Shown here: piece by piece, positions 7,280 through 14,121 of the stretch
Numbering within the stretch: position 1 is the stretch's first letter
How the letters are laid out: every line of letters begins with the position of its first letter
Assembly (NCBI GenBank): GCA_025465385.1
Contig: JAODNG010000445.1
Coordinates: 1 to 16,180, forward strand
Reading direction: 5' to 3'
Source of the DNA: Pseudonocardiales bacterium
GTDB lineage: Bacteria; Actinomycetota; Actinomycetes; Mycobacteriales; Pseudonocardiaceae
Length of the DNA: 16,180 bases
Notes under the pieces: model-generated
Told to the model about the DNA's origin: nothing
The model's database searches: none
What the model saw: only the letters and a program-made list of their open reading frames with translations
Made by a program: the position numbers and the translations under genes

Positions 7280-9400
7280 TCAGTGCTTGATGCTCTTGGC
7301 CCGGTCCAGACTGCGCCGGGCCGCGTTGGCTACCGCCTCGCCGGTAAAGCCGAACTCGCGGTAGAGGGTCTGCCAGTCGGCGGAAGCACCGAAATGCTCC
7401 AGCGAGATCACCTCGCCGTGATCGCCCACGAAGCGATGCCACGGCATTGCGATGCCGGCCTCGACGGCCACCCGAGCCTTCACCGCCGGGGGGAGTATCT
7501 GGTCGCCGTAGGCCTGGCCTTGCTCGTCGAACCACTCAACGCACGGCATCGACACCACCCGGACACTGATCCCCTCGGCGGCCAGCGTCTGCTGGGCTGC
7601 GACGGCGTACTGGACTTCGGAGCCGGTGGCGATCAGCAACACGTCGGGCAGGCCGCCGCCGAGCTCGGTCGCGGTGTCGGCGAGCACGTAGCCACCGCGC
7701 GCGACGCCGGCAGCGTCGGTGCCTTCCAGCACGGGCACAGCCTGCCGGGTCAGGGCCAACCCGGTAGGCCGGGTGCCCTTTTCCAGCAGAGCCTCCCAGG
7801 CCGCCGCGGTCTCGTTGGCATCAGCGGGTCGGACCACGTCCAGCCCTGGGATGGCCCGCAGCGACGCGAGCTGCTCGACTGGTTGATGGGTGGGCCCGTC
7901 CTCACCCAGGCCGATCGAGTCGTGGGTCCAGACGTAGATGGTCGGCGCCGCCATCAACGCGGCCAGCCGCACCGCCGGACGCATGTAGTCGCTGAAAATC
8001 AGGAACGTGCCGCCGTAGGGCCGGGTCGGCCCGTGCAGCACGATCCCGTTAAGGATGGCGCCCATGGCATGCTCGCGTACCCCGAAATGCAGGGTGCGGC
8101 CATAGGGCTGCGCTTTCCACATCTTCGTGGAAATCTTTTCCGGCCCGAACGAGTCGGCGCCCTTGATCGTGGTGAGGTTGCTCTCCCCGAGGTCCGCGGA
8201 GCCACCCCACAACTCCGGCAGCACCTCGCCGATCGCACTGAGCACTTCCCCGGAGGCCTTACGGGTCGCTATGCCCTTCTTGTCGGGCTGCCAAGTGGGT
8301 AGCTTCTCCGCCCAACCCGCCGGTAACTGCCGATTGATGAGGCGATCGAACAGCGCGGCGCCGGACGGGTTGGCCTGCCGCCATTTGTCGAAGGAGCTCT
8401 GCCACCGCGCGTGCGCGGCCTGACCGCGGGCCACCACCTGCCGGGCGTGTTCAAGCACTTCCGGCTCCACGATGAAAGATTGCTGCGGGTCGAAACCCAG
8501 AGCCTGTTTCACCGCGGCCACCTCGTCAGCGCCCAGCGCTGAACCGTGCGCGGCACCGGTGTTCATCTTGTTCGGCGCCGGGTAGGCGATGACGGTGCGC
8601 AGCACGATCATCGAAGGCCGGCCGGTCTCTGCCTTGGCGGCCTCGATCGCGTCGAGGATGCCGACGACGTCCTCACCGCCCTCGACGGTCTGCACGTGCC
8701 AGCCATAAGCCTCGTAGCGAGCGGCGGTGTTCTCCGACAGTGCAATCGCGGTGTCATCCTCAATGGAAATCTCGTTGTCGTCGTAGAACACCATGAGGTT
8801 GCCCAGTTCCTGGGTGCCGGCCAGCGACGAAGCCTCGGAGGTGACGCCCTCCTGGATGTCACCGTCCGAGGCGATGACGTAGATGTAGTGGTCGAAGGTG
8901 CTCTCACCCGGCGCGGCGTCGGGATCGAACAGGCCGCGTTCCCGGCGAGCCGCCATGGCCATCCCGACCGCGGCGGCCAGCCCCTGCCCCAGTGGCCCGG
9001 TGGTGATCTCCACGCCCACGGTGTGCCCGTACTCCGGATGTCCGGGGGTCTTGGAGCCCCAGGTGCGCAGCTGCTCGATGTCTTCCAGTTCCAGCCCGTA
9101 ACCGGACAGGAACAGCTGCAGATACAAGGTCAGGCTGGAGTGCCCTGCGGAGAGCACGAACCGGTCGCGGCCGGTCCAGGCCGGATCGGTGGGATCGTGC
9201 CGCAACACCCGCTGGAACAGCGTGTATGCCAGGGGGGCGAGGCTCATCGCGGTACCCGGGTGACCATTGCCCACGCGTTGCACAGCGTCGGCGGCGAGAA
9301 CCCGGATGGTGTCCACTGCCCGGGTGTCTAGATCGGTCCAGTCGTCGGGCACCCGGGGGGTGGTGAGCTGGGTCAGATCGTCGGTGACGGACACGCTCAT
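7280..9400 (-). CDS. tkt: Transketolase
   Basis: Thiamine-diphosphate enzyme that moves two-carbon ketol units between pentose and triose/tetrose phosphates. The 706-residue protein has RVGNGHPGTAMSLAP (42-56), GHSSLTLY (86-93), the ThDP/metal motif DGDIQEG (179-185) with Asn209, the conserved Glu443 in VREHAMG, and DSIGLGEDGPTHQ (494-506). The frame is open 42 codons further upstream, but that extension is low-complexity Arg/Pro-rich and is rejected. The start taken is the ATG at 9400 (MSVSVTDD). AGGAG lies only one base before it, so the GTG two codons downstream (9394), at about seven-base spacing, could be the true start. It is the first gene of the operon and divergent from ctaB, so the operon promoter should lie in 9401-9622. 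Confidence 0.96.
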   Translation of the reverse strand: MSVSVTDDLTQLTTPRVPDDWTDLDTRAVDTIRVLAADAVQRVGNGHPGTAMSLAPLAYTLFQRVLRHDPTDPAWTGRDRFVLSAGHSSLTLYLQLFLSGYGLELEDIEQLRTWGSKTPGHPEYGHTVGVEITTGPLGQGLAAAVGMAMAARRERGLFDPDAAPGESTFDHYIYVIASDGDIQEGVTSEASSLAGTQELGNLMVFYDDNEISIEDDTAIALSENTAARYEAYGWHVQTVEGGEDVVGILDAIEAAKAETGRPSMIVLRTVIAYPAPNKMNTGAAHGSALGADEVAAVKQALGFDPQQSFIVEPEVLEHARQVVARGQAAHARWQSSFDKWRQANPSGAALFDRLINRQLPAGWAEKLPTWQPDKKGIATRKASGEVLSAIGEVLPELWGGSADLGESNLTTIKGADSFGPEKISTKMWKAQPYGRTLHFGVREHAMGAILNGIVLHGPTRPYGGTFLIFSDYMRPAVRLAALMAAPTIYVWTHDSIGLGEDGPTHQPVEQLASLRAIPGLDVVRPADANETAAAWEALLEKGTRPTGLALTRQAVPVLEGTDAAGVARGGYVLADTATELGGGLPDVLLIATGSEVQYAVAAQQTLAAEGISVRVVSMPCVEWFDEQGQAYGDQILPPAVKARVAVEAGIAMPWHRFVGDHGEVISLEHFGASADWQTLYREFGFTGEAVANAARRSLDRAKSIKH

Positions 9401-9622
9401 GCTCCTGACTTCTCGGTCCGGCGGCCCGGCGCGCGGATGCCTGCCGGGCCGATCTCTGCGATCCAGCCTAGCCAGGTGGAGGCCAGAGTGGACGCATCGA
9501 CCGGGTGCCCCGACCGGGCGTGACACACGCCACGCGACTACTATTTCTGAGTAAAGTATTTACCCGCCCGGGCCGCCGCTCAGTCCTGCCGCTGTCCGAG
9601 ACTTGTCATCAGGAGGGCGACG
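9401..9622. promoter_or_regulatory. Divergent promoter region tkt / ctaB
   Basis: This 222-bp region separates the start of the pentose-phosphate operon from the ctaB leader ORF and must carry the promoters of both. The only AT-rich stretch is at about 9537-9563. On the plus strand it holds TACTAT (9539-9544), which fits an actinobacterial TANNNT -10 box, and immediately after it the inverted repeat GTAAA-GTA-TTTAC (9551-9563). On the minus strand, TACTTT (9558-9553) is another -10 candidate. An eight-base direct repeat, CGACCGGG, occurs at 9498 and 9511. No convincing -35 boxes were seen. Exact start sites are inference. Confidence 0.45.
9551..9563. repeat. Short inverted repeat, candidate operator
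   Basis: GTAAA and TTTAC flank a 3-bp centre in an otherwise GC-rich divergent intergenic region. It lies just downstream of a possible plus-strand -10 box, and its complement contains a possible minus-strand -10 box, where a repressor would act on one or both directions. The arms are only 5 bp, so chance or a simple AT-rich promoter core is possible. Confidence 0.3.
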
Positions 9623-9673
9623 GTGAGTCGAGCACCTCGGCCCTGTCGATTACTGCTTGCGGGAGCGCGGTGA
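9623..9673 (+). CDS. 16-residue leader ORF translationally coupled to ctaB
   Basis: GTG at 9623-9625 is preceded by AGGAGG at six-base spacing, the best ribosome-binding site in this region. It opens a short frame reading MSRAPRPCRLLLAGAR. Its TGA stop (9671-9673) overlaps the ctaB GTG start (9670-9672) as GTGA, the same coupling geometry as zwf/opcA and opcA/pgl in this window. The peptide is basic, has one Cys (codon 8) and includes a TTA leucine codon (codon 10), rare in GC-rich actinomycetes. A role as a leader controlling ctaB translation is inference; the peptide itself may have no function. It is not homologous to anything I recognise. Confidence 0.55.
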   Translation: MSRAPRPCRLLLAGAR

Positions 9674-10617
9674 GCAGCAGCGTCCAGGCTCCGGTAACAC
9701 CGCGAACGGGGCAAGTCGGCGGCGTGCTGCGCAGCTACCTAGCCTTGACCAAGCCGCGAGTGATCGAGCTTCTGCTGGTCACCACCATACCTGCGATGTT
9801 GCTGGCAGCCCGTGGAGTTCCGTCGTTGTGGCTGGTCCTGGCGACTCTGGTGGGCGGCAGTATGGCTGCAGGGAGCGCTAATGCGCTGAACTGCGTCGCC
9901 GATGCTGATATCGACGCTGAAATGCAGCGCACCCGAGCTCGGCCACTAGTCACTCACCAGATCCCCGTCCGCCATGCGCTGATTTTCGGTATCGCTTTGG
10001 GGATGGCCGCTTTCGGCTGGTTGTGGGCGACTACCAACCTGCTCTCCGCGGCGTTGGCGGTAGCGACGATTCTATTCTACGTCTTCGTCTACACATTGCT
10101 GCTCAAGCGGCGCACGGCACAGAACATCATTTGGGGAGGCGCCGCCGGGTGCATGCCGGTAGTGATCGGCTGGTCGGCCGTCACCGGCACGGTGGCTTGG
10201 CCGGCCTGGGTGATGTTCGGAGTGATTTTTTTCTGGACTCCGCCGCACACCTGGGCGCTGGCGATGAGGTTTCGTGAGGATTACCAACGGGTCGGCGTGC
10301 CGATGCTGCCTGCGGTCGCTTCTCCGGTCTATGTGACGCGCCAGATCGTACGGTTCAGCTGGCTGATGGTGGCGTGGAGCCTGCTGCTGGTGGGGGCCAC
10401 CAGCTGGGTCTATGCCGTGGTAGCGGTGCTCGCCGGGGGTTGGTTCGTGGCTATGGCGCACCGCCTACACGCCGCGGTGCGGCGCGGTGTGGCGGTCAAA
10501 CCCATGCGGCTTTTCCACCTGTCCAACACCTACCTGACGCTGCTGTTCGTGGCCATCGCCGTTGACTCGGTGCTGGGCTGGACACCACTAGCCGTCACGT
10601 ACAGATGGCCGCTCTAA
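9670..10617 (+). CDS. ctaB: Protoheme IX farnesyltransferase (heme O synthase)
   Basis: Integral membrane UbiA-family prenyltransferase that attaches a farnesyl group to heme B to make heme O, the precursor of heme A for aa3-type cytochrome oxidase. The chosen start is GTG at 9670 with GGGAG just upstream, giving 315 residues, close to the approximately 308 in M. tuberculosis. Upstream codons in this frame show no family features and overlap the leader ORF. Motifs are TKPR at 27-30, the first Asp-rich site NCVADADIDAEMQRT (74-88) followed by RARPL, and the second site FWTPPHTWALAMRFREDY (188-205). About eight or nine hydrophobic helices are visible between residues 30 and 310. The ctaB/tkt divergent arrangement is conserved in mycobacteria and relatives. 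Confidence 0.96.
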   Translation: MSSSVQAPVTPRTGQVGGVLRSYLALTKPRVIELLLVTTIPAMLLAARGVPSLWLVLATLVGGSMAAGSANALNCVADADIDAEMQRTRARPLVTHQIPVRHALIFGIALGMAAFGWLWATTNLLSAALAVATILFYVFVYTLLLKRRTAQNIIWGGAAGCMPVVIGWSAVTGTVAWPAWVMFGVIFFWTPPHTWALAMRFREDYQRVGVPMLPAVASPVYVTRQIVRFSWLMVAWSLLLVGATSWVYAVVAVLAGGWFVAMAHRLHAAVRRGVAVKPMRLFHLSNTYLTLLFVAIAVDSVLGWTPLAVTYRWPL

Positions 10618-10630
10618 ACGCCACCTGGCT

Positions 10631-10647
10631 CCACCGGCGGCTGGTGG
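10631..10647. terminator. Possible short stem-loop terminator between ctaB and the DUF899 gene
   Basis: CCACCGG and CTGGTGG can form a 7-bp stem with one G-U wobble and a 3-base loop, 13 bp after the ctaB stop and 8 bp before the end of the convergent DUF899 gene. There is no U-tract. Position fits a shared terminator for two convergent genes, but the stem is short. Confidence 0.4.
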
Positions 10648-10655
10648 GACAACAC

Positions 10656-11402
10656 TCACGCGGAAAAGTCTGGAATCGCACCGCGGGTGCTGATCGCTCG
10701 GCCCTTCGGCTCTTCCCATTCCTCCTGCCGGCCAAGCGCGGTCAGGTCAAGGAAGTAGTACGAGCCGCCGAGCATCTCGGCGCCGCGGGCGTAGAGGGAG
10801 TAGGTGTGAAAGACGTTGTCGCCGTCACGTAGGAAGCAGCTCATGCCTGGTCCCTCAATGGGCTGCTCGCTCTCGATGTAGTAGGACGTGCCCGCCTGCT
10901 CGTGCTCGGCTTTGGTCCGGTAGTTGTACTCGATCGGCGCGACGGACTCGTCGAGCGTGACGTGGAAGTCGTAGTTGAAGTCGCTGCGGTAAGAGGAGTA
11001 CCAGGGGAAGGTCCAACCCTTGCGCGCCTTGTACGCCTCGATCTTGGCCAGCGGCGCCCGGGAGACGTAGACCAGCGTGGTGTCGCGGCTGTGCAGGTGC
11101 GCGAGGAGGCCATCGGAGTTCTCGTCGGCGCCAGCCGAGCAGCTCGAGCAACCCTCGTCCCAATCGGGAGAGAACATGAAGTGGCTGACGATGAGCTGGC
11201 GGCGGTCGTCGAACAGATCGAGCAGGCTGGCCTTGCCATCGGGGCCCTCGAACAGATAGTCCTTCTCGATCCTGACCATGGGCAGCTCGCGCCGCTTGGT
11301 ATTGAGCGCGTCACGCGCCCGGGTCATCGCCTTCTCCTGCGCCAGCAGCTCCTTGCGGGCAACCAGCCACTCGTCGCGGGATACGACCCGTGGAAGACTC
11401 AT
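10656..11402 (-). CDS. DUF899 family thioredoxin-like protein
   Basis: A 248-residue member of DUF899, a thioredoxin-fold family without an established reaction. Family features are the N-terminal helix with LLAQEKAMTRARD (20-32), RRELPMVRIEKDYLFEGPDG (38-57), and FDDRRQLIVSHFMF (64-77) followed by DEGCSSCS. Cys85 and Cys88 form a CxxC pair where thioredoxins and peroxiredoxins carry catalytic cysteines. WTFPWYSSYRSDFNYDFHV (130-148) and the C-terminal Tyr/Leu-rich region are also typical. There is no signal peptide, so it is probably cytosolic. The start is ATG with AGGAG six bases upstream. It lies on the same strand as the sigma factor but 352 bp beyond it, with the STAS gene antisense in between, so its own promoter is likely. 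A redox or dithiol role is inference. Confidence 0.88.
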   Translation of the reverse strand: MSLPRVVSRDEWLVARKELLAQEKAMTRARDALNTKRRELPMVRIEKDYLFEGPDGKASLLDLFDDRRQLIVSHFMFSPDWDEGCSSCSAGADENSDGLLAHLHSRDTTLVYVSRAPLAKIEAYKARKGWTFPWYSSYRSDFNYDFHVTLDESVAPIEYNYRTKAEHEQAGTSYYIESEQPIEGPGMSCFLRDGDNVFHTYSLYARGAEMLGGSYYFLDLTALGRQEEWEEPKGRAISTRGAIPDFSA

Positions 11403-11517
11403 CTCGCTCTCCTGTTCGATTGCTTCAGGTTTGGCTCTCGCTGAGTACGATCGCGCAGCGACACAGAACTCATCGGTGCAGCCGATAAGTTCTCCGGCCC
11501 GCCGTCGTCAAAGAGGT

Positions 11518-11841
11518 GTGCGGCGAGCAGACTCCGGCGCGCTGGTGGTGCTCGTCTGCGGTGATGTCGAGGTGGCGAGCTGGCCGCTGGCCGGGCTGGA
11601 CCGTGCTGACCTTGCCGTGGTGAACGAGCTGGCGCGGTTACAACTCGCAGCCCGGCGTCTCGGCTGCTCGATCCGGCTGCGTGCTGCCTGCACCGAGCTG
11701 TGTGAGCTGCTCGACCTGGTCGGCCTGGGTGAACTCGGCCCCGATACAGCCGCGCTAGGCCGGCAATCGAGCGGGGAGGCCGAAGGCAGCGAACAGCTCG
11801 GTGTCGAGGAAGTTGTGATGCCCGACGATCCGGTCGCCTGA
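11518..11841 (+). CDS. Small STAS-domain protein, antisense to the sigma factor 3' end
   Basis: About 107 residues. The part from residue 8 (ALVVLVCGDVEVA) through DLAVVNELARLQLAARRLG (31-49), CSIRLRAACTELCELLDLVG (50-69) and LGELG looks like a STAS fold of the anti-sigma-factor-antagonist type. Small proteins of this kind occur beside SigG-like sigma genes in other actinomycetes (from memory). The C-terminal tail (GEAEGSEQLGVEEVV and after) is encoded antisense to the last 87 bp of the sigma gene and may be shaped by that frame. The start is uncertain: GTG at 11518 has AGAGG too close, and GTG at 11476 in the same frame has no Shine-Dalgarno site. It could be a partner switch for a sigma or anti-sigma factor, or an orphan STAS; the usual phosphorylatable Ser/Thr is not evident. 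Confidence 0.65.
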   Translation: MRRADSGALVVLVCGDVEVASWPLAGLDRADLAVVNELARLQLAARRLGCSIRLRAACTELCELLDLVGLGELGPDTAALGRQSSGEAEGSEQLGVEEVVMPDDPVA

Positions 11842-12738
11842 AATTTCGAGGACCTGGAGGGCGAACGGCTGAAAGCCACCGTGGCCGTCCGGGCGGTACG
11901 AGCCGAATGCGGGACCGCCGCTGGCCGCAGTCGGCACCAGGAGCGAGCCACGGCACCCACAGCCCTGGCCGAGGAACCACCGGCCCATCTCGACCGGTCC
12001 ACGCAGCCAGAAGTCATAGGGCGGCATAGACATGACGGCGTCGTCGTGCAGTAGCGATACCAGCGCGGTGATGTCGTAGCGTTCGAAGGCGTCGACGTAC
12101 CGGGCGAGCAGCGCGCGCTGGTCGGCGTCGACCACTGGCGAGGGGGAGGGGTCAACGTTGCGTGCCGCGAGGGTGCCCCGGGCTCGCTGCAGCGCGCTGT
12201 TCACCGATGCCACGCTGGTCTCGAGCAGCTCGGCTACCTCGGTTGCCTGCCAACGAAGCACCTCACGCAGGATCAGCACCGCTCGCTGTTTGGCGGGAAG
12301 GTGCTGGAGAGCGGTGACGAACGCCAGGCGGATGGTGTCCTTCGCCACCGCCAGCTCGGCCGGGTCGCCGTCGCCGGGCAGGACCCGGGCATCCGGGACT
12401 GGCTGCAACCACGCGTGCTCGGGCAGCACCGGTCCGAGGGCTGAATCCGCCGTCGAGGACGGCCCCAGATCCATTGGCCGGGCCCGCCGATCGCGGCCCC
12501 GCAGCATGTCGAGGCACACGTTGGTGGCGATGCGATAGAGCCACGACCGCAGGGCAGACCGGCCCTCGAAGCCGCCGGCACCCCGCCAGGCCCGGACCAT
12601 CGTGTCCTGTACGGCGTCCTCGGCCTCGAAAAAGGAGCCGAGCATCCGGTAGCAGTAACCGGTGAGTTCCCGACGGTACTGCTCCAGGTCCTCTGACCGG
12701 ACCTCGCTGCTGCCAACGGTATCGGAACGGATGGCCAC
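11755..12738 (-). CDS. ECF-type sigma-70 factor with SnoaL-like C-terminal domain (SigG-like)
   Basis: An extracytoplasmic-function type sigma factor resembling M. tuberculosis SigG (the TIGR02960 type). Sigma region 2 spans about residues 18-85 (YRRELTGYCYRMLGS, DAVQDTMVRAWR, LRSWLYRIATNVCLDMLRG), region 4 about 134-190 (HLPAKQRAVLILREVLRWQ and the helix-turn-helix ATEVAELLETSVASVNSALQRAR). A SnoaL/NTF2-like domain follows at about 205-322 (LLARYVDAFERYD, MPPYDFWLRGP, FLDTELFAAFGLP), which in this class is thought to tune activity in place of a classical anti-sigma factor. Cys260 and Cys262 lie in this domain. The start is GTG at 12738 (MAIRSDTV), with AGGA about nine bases upstream; the frame is open to a TTG at 12768. 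Neighbours are the antisense STAS gene and DUF899. Confidence 0.92.
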   Translation of the reverse strand: MAIRSDTVGSSEVRSEDLEQYRRELTGYCYRMLGSFFEAEDAVQDTMVRAWRGAGGFEGRSALRSWLYRIATNVCLDMLRGRDRRARPMDLGPSSTADSALGPVLPEHAWLQPVPDARVLPGDGDPAELAVAKDTIRLAFVTALQHLPAKQRAVLILREVLRWQATEVAELLETSVASVNSALQRARGTLAARNVDPSPSPVVDADQRALLARYVDAFERYDITALVSLLHDDAVMSMPPYDFWLRGPVEMGRWFLGQGCGCRGSLLVPTAASGGPAFGSYRPDGHGGFQPFALQVLEISGDRIVGHHNFLDTELFAAFGLPARLPA

Positions 12739-13005
12739 GGGCGCCGATCCTACGCCGCCTCTCAGCAACCGCGGGTGCTAGCGGGAAGACTCAGCGTACC
12801 CAGTAAGACCGAATCGGCCGACTTCCTTGCCCTCGGTATCGCCCAGAGATAGACAGACAACCATCAAGCACGCTAGACGCAGCGAGCAGCAGCGATAAGA
12901 CTCGCCGTCGCCTCCTCCCGGCGCTCGTCGTGCGTGCGATGAGTTGGGGCCCCGCCGATCGTCATAACGGCGATGGTGCAGGAAGGTCGATCGGAAGGAG
13001 TGCGG
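12739..13005. promoter_or_regulatory. Divergent intergenic region, sigma factor / propeller gene
   Basis: This 267-bp segment lies between divergent genes and should carry both promoters. I see no convincing -35/-10 pair. A 5-bp inverted repeat, CGCCG/CGGCG, at 12953-12972 is weak. The ribosome-binding site AAGGAG for the plus-strand gene is clear at about 12995-13000. A minus-strand open frame across 12778-13125 does not look like a real protein. Confidence 0.35.
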
Positions 13006-14121
13006 ATGAGCGGGGTACGGGTGCTGGTGGGGACGCGCAAGGGTGCGTTCGTCTTGACGTCGGACGCGAAGCGACAGCGCTGGGATGTCAGCGGTCCGCA
13101 CTTCGCGGGCTGGGAGATCTACCACGTCACGGGATCATCGGCGGACTCAGACCGGCTGTATGCGTCGCAGTCCAGTGGCTGGTTCGGGCAGGTGATCCAG
13201 CGCTCCGACGACGGCGGCACGACGTGGCAGCCGGCGGGTAACCAGTTCTCCTACGACGGCGTCCCCGGCACCCACCAGTGGTATGACGGTACGCCGCACC
13301 CCTGGGAGTTCGCCCGCGTCTGGCATCTCGAACCATCGCTGACCGATCCGGACACCGTCTACGCCGGGGTGGAAGACGCCGCGCTGTTTCGCTCGATCGA
13401 CGGCGGGCAGACCTGGCAGGAGCTGTCGGGACTGCGCGACCATGACTCGGGCTCATCATGGCAACCAGGTGCCGGCGGGATGTGCCTGCACACGATCATT
13501 CAGCATCCGACCGACCCCGGGCGGATCTTCGTCGCCATTTCGTCGGCGGGCGTGTTCCGGACCGACGACGCAGGCAAGACGTGGCGCCCGACCAACCGTG
13601 GTCTGCACTCCGAGCAGATTCCGGACCCGGTTGCTGAGGTCGGCCACTGCGTGCACCGGCTTGCAATGCACCCGTCGCGTCCGGATGTGCTGTTCATGCA
13701 GAAGCACTGGGACGTAATGCGCAGCGACGACGCTGGCGAGTCGTGGCAGGAGGTCAGCGGGGATCTGCCGACCGACTTCGGGTTCCCGATCGCTGTGCAC
13801 GCCCACGAGCCGGACACCGTCTACGTCGTGCCGATCAAAAGCGATTCGGAGCATTACCCACCAGAGGGAAAACTGCGGGTTTACCGCAGCCGGATCGGCG
13901 GACACGAATGGGAGCCGCTGACCAAAGGCCTGCCGCAGAATGACTGCTACGTCAACGTGCTGCGCGACGCGATGGCAGTCGACTCGCTCGATTCCTGCGG
14001 GATCTACTTCGGAACGACCGGCGGGCAGGTGTATGCGTCAGCCGACGCTGGCGACAGCTGGACACCTATCGTCCGGGATCTGCCATCTGTGCTCTCGGTC
14101 GAAGTTCAGACCCTGCCATGA
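13006..14121 (+). CDS. Cytosolic Asp-box (BNR) beta-propeller protein
   Basis: A 371-residue protein built of sialidase/sortilin-type propeller repeats. Five clear Asp boxes of the form S/T-x-D-x-G-x-x-W are visible at residues 67-74, 130-137, 186-193, 240-247 and 345-352, with a degenerate one at 295-302, which suggests a six-bladed propeller. Each blade starts with a hydrophobic strand such as DTVYAGVEDAALFRS or RIFVAISSAGVFRT. There is no signal peptide or membrane segment, so unlike secreted sialidases it should stay in the cytosol. I do not see the arginine triad pattern of a true sialidase, so no glycosidase activity is claimed. The start is ATG at 13006 with AAGGAG five bases upstream; an upstream in-frame ATG at 12973 lacks one. 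It overlaps the MoaD-like gene by ATGA, so the two are cotranslated. Confidence 0.88.
   Translation: MSGVRVLVGTRKGAFVLTSDAKRQRWDVSGPHFAGWEIYHVTGSSADSDRLYASQSSGWFGQVIQRSDDGGTTWQPAGNQFSYDGVPGTHQWYDGTPHPWEFARVWHLEPSLTDPDTVYAGVEDAALFRSIDGGQTWQELSGLRDHDSGSSWQPGAGGMCLHTIIQHPTDPGRIFVAISSAGVFRTDDAGKTWRPTNRGLHSEQIPDPVAEVGHCVHRLAMHPSRPDVLFMQKHWDVMRSDDAGESWQEVSGDLPTDFGFPIAVHAHEPDTVYVVPIKSDSEHYPPEGKLRVYRSRIGGHEWEPLTKGLPQNDCYVNVLRDAMAVDSLDSCGIYFGTTGGQVYASADAGDSWTPIVRDLPSVLSVEVQTLP

Noticed and set aside
7283..8302. Plus-strand open frame opposite tkt
   Set aside because: Antisense shadow of transketolase; composition is low-complexity and no family features are seen.
9401..9526. 42-codon N-terminal extension of transketolase
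   Set aside because: Arg/Pro-rich and unlike any transketolase N-terminus; the ATG at 9400 or GTG at 9394 gives the family length.
9505..9669. Upstream extension of ctaB
   Set aside because: It covers the promoter region and the coupled leader ORF, and no UbiA family member has such a tail; GTG at 9670 has its own GGGAG site.
11399..11980. Minus-strand open frame spanning the start of DUF899 and the end of the sigma gene
   Set aside because: Arg/Pro-rich translation without motifs; overlaps both real genes and the STAS frame.
12778..13125. Minus-strand open frame in the sigma/propeller intergenic region
   Set aside because: Overlaps the clear start of the propeller gene and its AAGGAG site; the translation shows no recognisable or regular protein pattern.
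13006..14121. Calling the propeller a true sialidase (neuraminidase)
   Set aside because: Asp boxes mark the fold, not the activity. There is no signal peptide, and I could not identify the arginine triad and the Tyr/Glu pair of active sialidases.
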